64,000 bases of DNA from Enhygromyxa salina (GTDB lineage Bacteria > Myxococcota_A > Polyangia > Nannocystales > Nannocystaceae), in assembly GCF_000737335.2 (NCBI RefSeq), contig NZ_JMCC02000034.1, positions 19,938 to 83,937 of the forward strand, in the 5' to 3' direction. The notes under the pieces were generated by a model. It did not search any database. It was given only the letters and a program-made list of their open reading frames with translations, and had not been told where the DNA came from. How positions within the stretch are numbered: position 1 is the first letter of the stretch; every line of letters begins with the position of its first letter. The position numbers and the translations under genes are program-made. Of this stretch, positions 58,502 through 64,000 are shown piece by piece.

Positions 58502-60601
58502 TCATCCTGACGCCAGCAGCTGCTGAATCGCGGCCACCAGCTGCTCGATCTCGATCGGCTTCTCGAGGAAGGACGACCTCGCCGTTGTCAGCGCCAGCAG
58601 CTCGAGGACCTGCGGGTCGGCACCCGAGCGCCCCGAGAGCACCACGATCGCGCGGGGCCGGACCAGCGTCTCGAGGCGCCCCACGAGCTCATGTGGCGAG
58701 GTGTTGGGGAGACCGAAGTCGGTGACCACCACATCGATCGCCTCGCCGTGTTCGCTCGCTATGGCGATCGCCTGAGCCCCGTCCCGCGCTGCAAGCACCT
58801 GATAGCCCTCATCGTCGAGCAGCAGCTCCATCGCGTCGCGGGCCAGGTCGTCGTCCTCGATGAGCAGCACCATCTCACCCGCGGGCGGGGCCCGCGTTGG
58901 ACCGGACCCGCTGCCCAACACTTCGCGCACTTTGGCCAGCAACGTGTCTTCCTTGAAGGGCTTCTGGAGGGCGGGCGCCTCTGGCGACAGCCGGCGTTCT
59001 CGCACCAGCTTGGCCTTTGGATGCGCCGACATGAACAGCACCGGCAGCTGCGGGCGCAGGCCCACGGCGGCCGCCGCCAGATCGATGCCGCTCGCGTGTG
59101 GCAACACCATGTCAGTCAGGAGCAGATCGATATCCGGGCGGGTCCTGATCAGCTCGAGGGCCTGATCACCGTCCTCGGCCTCGAGCACCCCATAGCCCCA
59201 GCGTGACAGATAGTTCTGCACGGTGTGACGGACCAAGCCCTCCTCCTCCACGACCAACACGGTCTCGTCGCCACGGCCCGGCGCCTGCGCCCCCTCGGTT
59301 GGAGCTGCCAGCGGGCGAGAGGTGAGCGGCAAGAGCACCCGCACCGTCGTGCCAACACCCAGCTCACTCTCAACCTCGATCTGCCCCCCCACCCCCCGCA
59401 CGATTCGGCAGACCGTGGACATCCCGAGCCCCGTCCCCTCGCCCACCGACTTGGTCGTGAAGAAGGGCTCGAACAAGCGAGCCGTGGTCTCTTCGTCCAT
59501 GCCGAGCCCCGTGTCGACGACGGAGATCGTGACGTAGACCCCCGCGGTTCCCCCCAGCCTCTGCGCCTCGGCCTCGTCGAGGGTGAGCTCGGCGGTCTGC
59601 ACCTTCACGCGGCCGCCCTCGCTCACCGCGTGGCGAGCGTTGAGCACCAGGTTGGCGAGCACCTGCTCGATCTGGCCCTGCTGAGCCCACACACGGCCAT
59701 TCTTGGCGCCCAGTTGGAACGACAGCCCGATGTCCTCTGGCAACGTGTGCCGCAGGATCCGCGCGTTCTGAGCGACGACCGCGTTGACATCGACGACCGC
59801 GCACGCGTCGTCGCCATACTGCCCAAGCGTCAAGAGCTGTCGGGTGAGCGTGGCGCCACGAATGGCCTCGGCCTTGACGTCTCGCAGAAGTTGCGCGGCG
59901 CGGGTCTGTCCGTCGAGCTCGAGCAGGGCGCTCGTGGCACCGCCCAACACCGCCATCAGCAGATTGTTGAACTCGTGGGCGACGCCGCTGGCGAGCCGCC
60001 CAATGATCTCGATCTGTTCCGCCCGCTGCAGATGAGCCTGGAGTTCACGCCGCGAGCTGACGTCGCTGAACATGGTCTTGCACGCGCGACGACCGGGGTT
60101 GGCGTCGTGATCCTCGTTGTCGAGGACGCTCTCGAGCCGCATCCACGCGTGCTTGCCGTTGCCACGGATCACCCCGAGCTCGCAGGTATGCGCTTCGCCG
60201 TCGCGGATGACCTGCTGAAGGTGCGCGTGCAGAAGATCGGCCGACGCTTGGTCCATGTGGCGCGCCAGCGGCGTGCCGATCAAGGCCCCGTGCTCGAGCC
60301 CGAGCAAGTCCGCGGCCGTGAGGTTGGCCAAGAGGATCGTCGTGTTCGGCGCGAGGGTCAGGTAGCCCACCGGGGCCTCGTCGTAGAGCCGGCGGTAGCG
60401 GTCGCGCGAGCGCTCGACCTCATGCTGGCTGGCGAGCAGCTCCTCGTTTTGGAGCTGCAGCTCGATGTGGTGGAGCTGCAGCTCTTCGTACAGCGTGGCG
60501 GGGTCGTCGTCGGGACTGAACGTCGGCGCCGCGGGCCGACGCTCGCGCAGACGCCCCGCCCGCCTACGCAATTGCTCATTGTCCTCGTTGTTGTCGCTCA
60601 A
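58502..60601 (-). CDS. Hybrid sensor histidine kinase, PAS-HisKA-HATPase-REC-REC (copy B)
   Basis: A 699-residue paralogue of kinase A with the same domain order. Key motifs: VAHEFNNLLMAVLGG, LVLNARHAVSE, VDTGLGMDEE, GTGLGMSTV; receivers LVVEEEGLVRH with LLLTDMVLP, and LLIEDDDLARD with VVVTDFGLP. The first receiver's acidic pocket has Glu-Glu where copy A has Glu-Asp, which may change phosphorylation. The likely start is TTG 60601, since the GTG of copy A is not conserved. Its stop adjoins that of the CheB-CheR gene with no spacing. Differences from copy A cluster in the PAS domain and the REC domains. Confidence 0.93.
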   Translation of the reverse strand: MSDNNEDNEQLRRRAGRLRERRPAAPTFSPDDDPATLYEELQLHHIELQLQNEELLASQHEVERSRDRYRRLYDEAPVGYLTLAPNTTILLANLTAADLLGLEHGALIGTPLARHMDQASADLLHAHLQQVIRDGEAHTCELGVIRGNGKHAWMRLESVLDNEDHDANPGRRACKTMFSDVSSRRELQAHLQRAEQIEIIGRLASGVAHEFNNLLMAVLGGATSALLELDGQTRAAQLLRDVKAEAIRGATLTRQLLTLGQYGDDACAVVDVNAVVAQNARILRHTLPEDIGLSFQLGAKNGRVWAQQGQIEQVLANLVLNARHAVSEGGRVKVQTAELTLDEAEAQRLGGTAGVYVTISVVDTGLGMDEETTARLFEPFFTTKSVGEGTGLGMSTVCRIVRGVGGQIEVESELGVGTTVRVLLPLTSRPLAAPTEGAQAPGRGDETVLVVEEEGLVRHTVQNYLSRWGYGVLEAEDGDQALELIRTRPDIDLLLTDMVLPHASGIDLAAAAVGLRPQLPVLFMSAHPKAKLVRERRLSPEAPALQKPFKEDTLLAKVREVLGSGSGPTRAPPAGEMVLLIEDDDLARDAMELLLDDEGYQVLAARDGAQAIAIASEHGEAIDVVVTDFGLPNTSPHELVGRLETLVRPRAIVVLSGRSGADPQVLELLALTTARSSFLEKPIEIEQLVAAIQQLLASG

Positions 60602-60710
60602 TAGGATCCGTGTGGCCGCCTGCTCGCGGCCCCACTAGGGTGGCACCTCTGCGTCCCCAAAGCTGCGATATATATGCGGTGACGCGCAGGTTCCGCGCCC
60701 TTACGCACTA

Positions 60711-60745
60711 TTTTCAGATCGGGCGAGGGCTCATCGCCCGCATCG
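60711..60745 (+). repeat. Dispersed hairpin repeat, copy 4
   Basis: TTTTCAGATCGGGCGAGGGC followed by TCATCGCCCGCATCG. The stem is GGGCGA/TCGCCC. It lies upstream of kinase B and of lemA, between the two divergent genes. Confidence 0.65.
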
Positions 60746-60834
60746 AATTGATTTGATCAGAGGACCACCGCAGGCTCTTCGCGTGTCGCGGGCCCATGTC
60801 CGTGCCAGCTTCGAAGCGGCTTGGAGCCCACCGC

Positions 60835-61434
60835 ATGAAACGACCTGGTCTCGTCGTGCTCGCCGTCCTGGCGTTGTTCTTTGTCGTCGTTGGTTCGACG
60901 CTCGCCGGCACCTACAACTCGCTGGTGCGCTCGAGCGAGGCCGTCGCCGGGCAGTGGGCGCAGGTCGAGAACGCCTACCAGCGCCGCGCCGACCTGGTCC
61001 CCAACCTCGTCGCCACCGTGCAGGGCGCGGCCGCACATGAACGCGAGACCCTGACGGCGGTCACCGAAGCGCGCGCCAAGGTCGGGAGCCTGCAGCTAGG
61101 GGCGGCCTATGATGATCCCGCCGCGCTCGAGCGATACCGGGCTGCCCAAGACGAGCTCTCGTCGGCGCTGAGCCGCCTGCTGGTCGTCTCCGAGGCATAT
61201 CCGCAGCTTCGCGCCAACGAGAATTTCCTGGCCTTGCAGTCGCAGCTCGAGGGCACCGAGAACCGGATCGCCGTCGAGCGCAAGCGCTTCAACGACGCCG
61301 CGCGGGCGTTCAACACCAAGCGCGGGACCTTCCCCACCGTGATGTTCGTCGGGATGTTCGGTGATCGCTTCGACGCCAAGGCGTACTTCGAGGCCCAGCC
61401 GGGCGCGGCGAGTGTCCCCACCGTGGAGTTTTGA
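60835..61434 (+). CDS. lemA: LemA family protein
   Basis: A 199-residue LemA protein. The N-terminal membrane helix (VLAVLALFFVVVGSTLAGTY) and the following helical core (QWAQVENAYQRRADLVPNLV, ERETLTAVTEARAKV) are typical; the sequence continues through SEAYPQLRANENFLALQSQL, as expected, to the end. It lacks the usual Gly/Gln-rich tail. LemA proteins are membrane proteins of poorly known function, often next to a TPM gene, as here with six bases between. ATG 60835 is preferred over ATG 60796, because the duplicated copy also preserves the ATG before MKRP. Confidence 0.92.
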   Translation: MKRPGLVVLAVLALFFVVVGSTLAGTYNSLVRSSEAVAGQWAQVENAYQRRADLVPNLVATVQGAAAHERETLTAVTEARAKVGSLQLGAAYDDPAALERYRAAQDELSSALSRLLVVSEAYPQLRANENFLALQSQLEGTENRIAVERKRFNDAARAFNTKRGTFPTVMFVGMFGDRFDAKAYFEAQPGAASVPTVEF

Positions 61435-61440
61435 GAGCCC

Positions 61441-62247
61441 ATGTCCGCGCCCCGCACAGGTGTCTTCAGCTCGGGCGCGAGCTTCTCGCCCGCTCGCGGA
61501 CGCGTCGCTCGCTGGTGGGTTGTCCTGCTCGGACTGGTGGGGCTGGTCTGTCTGGGTCTCGCGGCGTCCCTGGCCTTCGCTTCGCCGGCAATTCCGCCAG
61601 CCCCCAGCGCCCGCGTCACCGACGAGGTCGGCGTGCTCTCGACGCCGGCCCGCGCGTCGCTGGACCAACGCCTGGCAGCCTACGAAGCCGCCAGCGGCCG
61701 CCAGATCGTCGTGTGGATCAGCCACACCACTGGCGAGGTCCCGATCGAGGACTTCGCGGTCCAGGCGTTCGAGCAGTGGAAGATCGGCCGCGCCGAGCTC
61801 GACGATGGACTTGCGATATTCGTGTTCGTAGATGACCGCGCCGTTCGGGTTGAGGTTGGCTATGACCTCGAGCCGCTCGTCACCGACATGATGGCCGACC
61901 GGGTCATCCGAACCCAGATGATCCCCAAGATCGAGCGCGGCGAGTGGGACGCCGCGATCGAAGGGGGTGTCGAGGCCCTCGTTGATGCGATTGAAGGTCA
62001 GGCTGGATCGCTGCCGGCAGATGACGGATCGCAGCAACCGTCGACGGGCATGACCAAGCTGCAGCTCGCGGCGATCGCTGTGGGGGTGCTGTTGTTCTTG
62101 ATCCTGCTGGTGACCCGCCCACGCCTTGCGATGTTGCTGTTGTTCTTCGTGGGTCGCGGCGGTGGTGGCGGTGGTGGTGGTGGTGGTGGCGGTTTTCAGG
62201 GCGGGGGCGGTCGCTCGGGCGGCGGCGGAGCGACCGGCCGATGGTGA
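61441..62247 (+). CDS. TPM-domain membrane protein with glycine-rich tail
   Basis: A 268-residue protein of the TPM (YgcG-like) family. After the start ATG 61441 come about 20 residues encoded by the dispersed repeat, a hydrophobic segment (WWVVLLGLVGLVCLGLAASL), then the TPM domain (about residues 57-185: VTDEVGVLSTPARASLDQRL, GRQIVVWISHTTGEVPIEDF, WKIGRAELDDGLAIFVFVDD), a second membrane helix near 205-225 and a Gly-rich tail (GGGGGGGGGG, FQGGGGRSGGGGATGRW). This is the typical build of LemA-associated TPM proteins. Phosphatase or repair roles are known for some members. It is the second gene of a lemA-tpm pair. Confidence 0.9.
   Translation: MSAPRTGVFSSGASFSPARGRVARWWVVLLGLVGLVCLGLAASLAFASPAIPPAPSARVTDEVGVLSTPARASLDQRLAAYEAASGRQIVVWISHTTGEVPIEDFAVQAFEQWKIGRAELDDGLAIFVFVDDRAVRVEVGYDLEPLVTDMMADRVIRTQMIPKIERGEWDAAIEGGVEALVDAIEGQAGSLPADDGSQQPSTGMTKLQLAAIAVGVLLFLILLVTRPRLAMLLLFFVGRGGGGGGGGGGGGFQGGGGRSGGGGATGRW
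61464..61503 (+). repeat. Dispersed hairpin repeat, copy 5, inside the TPM gene start
   Basis: CTTCAGCTCGGGCGCGAGCT followed by TCTCGCCCGCTCGCGGACG. This is the same element as the intergenic copies, but here it is translated, encoding SSGASFSPARGR near the N-terminus of the TPM protein, ahead of the membrane helix. Confidence 0.65.
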
Positions 62248-62257
62248 GCGACCCCGA

Positions 62258-62500
62258 GGCCGGCGGGAAGTACGCGAGGGTAGGCCCCGGCTGCCCGGGG
62301 GGCATCCGCAAGCTACGACGACGTAGCTCGCGGCTGCTCTGGGGTCGGCAGGAAGTCCTCGAACGTATGCGTTGGCCGTCGTGTCGGCTCCCTCGACATG
62401 CGACGGAGTAGCTCGCAGCTGTCCCGAGGGCGGCGGAAAGTCCGCGATCGTAGTCCTCGTCCGTCCTCTGGGTGGCGCGACATCCGCGAACGAAGCCCCG
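62258..62500. repeat. Degenerate tandem repeat, 85-bp unit, about three copies
   Basis: Units start at 62258, 62343 and 62428. All begin like GGYCGGCRGGAAGTMCKCGA and carry GTAGCTCGCRGCTG near their end; the third loses similarity after about 70 bases. Identity is moderate, so this is an older array than the 43-bp repeat further on. No gene is credible across it. Confidence 0.7.
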
Positions 62501-62657
62501 TCCAGGTCGCAGGTCGGCCAGCGGAGACGCTGCGTTCGCATGGGACGGGCGCACCGCGGCGGTGGGTCGGCAACCGTAGCCTCTCGCTGTACCGGTGACG
62601 GCTGCCTGCAACCCCCGGCGAGCTGGTGTCCGCGGCGGATTCAGAAGATCGAAGCTC

Positions 62658-63302
62658 GGAACACCCCGCGGCGGTGGGCACCCCATTCACATTGAACGGC
62701 GGAAGACCCCGCGGCAGTGGGCACCCCATTCGAATTGAACGACGGAAGACCCCGCGGCAGTGGGGACCCCATTCAAATTGAACGACGGAAGACCCCGCGG
62801 CAGTGGGGACCCCATTCAAATTGAACGACGGAAGACCCCGCGGCAGTGGGGACCCCATTCAAATTGAACGACGGAAGACCCCGCGGCAGTGGGGACCCCA
62901 TTCAAATTGAACGACGGAAGACCCCGCGGCAGTGGGGACCCCATTCAAATTGAACGACGGAAGACCCCGCGGCAGTGGGGACCCCATTCAAATTGAACGA
63001 CGGAAGACTCCGCGGCGGTGGGCACCCCATTCGAACACAAGGTCGGAAGACTCCGCGGCGGTGGGCACCCCATTCAAATTGAACGGCGGAAGACCCGGCG
63101 GTGGTGGGCACCCCATTCGAGCACAACGGCGGAAGACCCCGCGGTAGTGAGCACCCCATTCGAGCACAACGGCGGAAGACCCCGCGGCAGTGGGCACCCC
63201 ATTCGAGCACAACGGCGGAAGGCCCCACGGCAGTGGGCACCCCATTCGAGCACAACGGCGGAAGACCCCACGGCAGTGGGCACCCCATTCGAGCACAACC
63301 AG
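62658..63302. repeat. Tandem repeat, 43-bp unit, 15 copies
   Basis: Unit starts fall every 43 bases from 62658 to 63260 without a slip. Each begins GGAAGACYCCGCGGCRGTGG, followed by a conserved CACCCCATT or GACCCCATT. Two versions of the last third alternate in blocks: units before about 63,000 and one near 63,070 have TCAAATTGAACGACG; the rest have TCGAGCACAACGGCG. There are no unique spacers. The unit is not a multiple of three. Confidence 0.95.
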
Positions 63303-63618
63303 GAAAGACGCCCCGTCGCTGGAGTCAGCGCGGGGCGAGACCCGTGAAGACCGCCAGCTCACTCGCCCTCGGCCGGAGGCTCGATCGGCGGGGGTTCGGA
63401 GTCCGCTAGATCCCCCGGCGCGCGGCCATGTGGGCGGCCTGCTGCGAGTACGAGACGCGCGAGGAAAGCTGTGAGGGTGCGTTGTCCCCCTCGGCGACTG
63501 CGCCAAACGAGAACGCAAGATAGTCTCCGCGTCGCAGACCGCGACGAGTAAAGTTGCGGGCTCGACTGGTGCGGATGGCACTTCGCCCTGCTTGCGAATG
63601 TGGCAGGTTGCCTGAAGG
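63303..63618. other. Gap after the 43-bp array; no gene seen
   Basis: About 316 bases between the repeat array and the RHS-type gene. It begins with a decayed unit and then becomes ordinary GC-rich sequence. I find no convincing coding frame or RNA gene. AAGG just before ATG 63619 may serve as the ribosome binding site of the next gene. Confidence 0.5.
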
Positions 63619-64000
63619 ATGGATGCTTTTCAGCGGTTGATCAGCGTGGCCATCGCCGCATGTTGGGTGCTGCTCAGCGGCTGTGGGGATCGCCCGGACC
63701 TCCCCGCACCGGGGCTGCGCGGTGCTCTAGATGTCAGGATGCTCGAGCCGCCCAGCCAGGCGGCTGGCGAGCCGCACGCGTTCGATCGCTGCCCGGATGG
63801 CGCTTGTCCGCGCGATGAAGCTGGGTATCTGTTTTCGGGGGAATTCCATGAGCGGGTGGTTGATCTGCGGGTGCGGGGCTGTACGGTCGGGCTCGACCTG
63901 GTGTGGGCGCGCCGCTATCGATCGCGCCTGGGGCCGGCCGCGGGGCGGTCGCCGCTTGGGAACAATTGGGACCACAGCTACAATATTTATGCGGAGCTTG
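63619..64000 (+). CDS. RHS/DUF6531-type lipoprotein, 3' end outside the window
   Basis: From ATG 63619 (AAGG upstream) the frame stays open to the last base, 127 codons. The leader (ISVAIAACWVLLSGC) is a lipoprotein signal with Cys about residue 22. The mature part has a paired Cys segment (FDRCPDGACPRDEAGYLFSG), then LDLVWARRYRSRLG and LGNNWDHSYNIYAEL, the N-terminal DUF6531 signature of RHS-repeat proteins. Such proteins are large, with YD repeats and often a C-terminal toxin or adhesin. Nothing of the repeats or the end can be seen here. In myxobacteria RHS proteins take part in contact-dependent interactions. Confidence 0.8.
   Translation, partial: MDAFQRLISVAIAACWVLLSGCGDRPDLPAPGLRGALDVRMLEPPSQAAGEPHAFDRCPDGACPRDEAGYLFSGEFHERVVDLRVRGCTVGLDLVWARRYRSRLGPAAGRSPLGNNWDHSYNIYAEL

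Larger units (their letters stand above)
58500..61093. repeat. Segmental duplication, copy B (hybrid histidine kinase plus intact lemA 5' part)
   Basis: Direct-orientation counterpart of 52,949-55,522, about 2.6 kb. It contains kinase B, its promoter, dispersed hairpin copy 4 and the first 86 codons of lemA. In this copy lemA is intact, and the kinase keeps its frame. Confidence 0.88.

Noticed and set aside
62658..63302. 43-bp array as a CRISPR
   Set aside because: The whole unit is repeated; there are no unique spacers of constant length, and no cas gene is present.
62313..63581. Overlapping frames on both strands across the 43-bp array
   Set aside because: Frames are open in several phases because the unit lacks stops. 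The repeating peptides have no recognisable features, and no ribosome binding site precedes them.
63619..64000. RHS toxin or polymorphic toxin call
   Set aside because: Only the N-terminal lipoprotein and DUF6531-like part is in the window; no YD repeats, no core cleavage motif and no toxin end can be seen.

Overview
The window is high-GC DNA from a myxobacterium, most likely of the Nannocystineae. The evidence is the density of lipoproteins with (Gly-Asp)n spacers, Cys-rich DUF4215 repeats, MYXO-CTERM-like C-termini, an AgmX-type TonB-C-like domain, Hanks-type kinases with HRDIxPxN catalytic loops, and sigma factors paired with kinases. No tRNA, rRNA, CRISPR array, transposase or phage structural gene was recognised.

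Layout. 1-7,334: 3' end of a histidine phosphatase, a calcineurin-like phosphatase, a DUF2330/AgmX surface protein, a vWFA lipoprotein, then on the minus strand a coupled SOD-holin-like pair. 7,553-13,010 (minus): DUF2339 membrane protein and an overlapping M28 peptidase-THUMP RNA methyltransferase pair. 13,341-17,583 (plus): histidine phosphatase, cupin, cysD and a cysN-cysC fusion whose APS-kinase part looks degenerate, followed by a 101-bp tandem repeat. 18,124-26,818: surface proteins, an MFS exporter, an ECF41 sigma factor with its CMD/AhpD-like partner, an esterase relic and a fibrinogen-like lipoprotein. 26,867-31,623: a transmembrane Ser/Thr kinase, a divergent secreted phosphoesterase carrying the same DNRLRE-type module, and an ECF sigma factor. 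31,803-41,898: YHYH protein, small lipoproteins, a three-repeat/fascin-like secreted protein, a LysR-TauE pair, and a membrane-fused sigma factor divergent from a predicted beta-barrel. 42,160-42,837: a peroxiredoxin-like lipoprotein interrupted by one in-frame TGA exactly where homologues have the first Cys of CPYC, with a bacterial-SECIS-like hairpin after it; this is a candidate selenoprotein. 42,957-49,390: DUF4215/Gly-rich, beta-helix, pseudopilin, SGNH-like, pterin dehydratase and PilZ genes. 49,593-52,908: formylglycine-generating-enzyme relic and a kinase with a binding-protein-like and OmpA-like extracellular part. 52,949-61,434: a 2.6-kb segment (hybrid histidine kinase plus lemA start) present twice in direct orientation around a CheB-CheR-PAS gene; the first lemA copy is broken, the second is intact and followed by a TPM gene. 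62,258-63,302: two tandem-repeat families (about 85 bp degenerate, 43 bp x 15). 63,619-end: start of an RHS/DUF6531-type lipoprotein.

Themes. Most genes encode cell-surface or secreted proteins, or signal transduction that could read the envelope. A dispersed hairpin repeat recurs at five places, once inside the start of the TPM gene. The strongest leads are the candidate selenoprotein, the degenerate APS-kinase domain, the zinc-ligand-less SOD, the DNRLRE kinase/phosphoesterase module, and the duplicated kinases around CheB-CheR.
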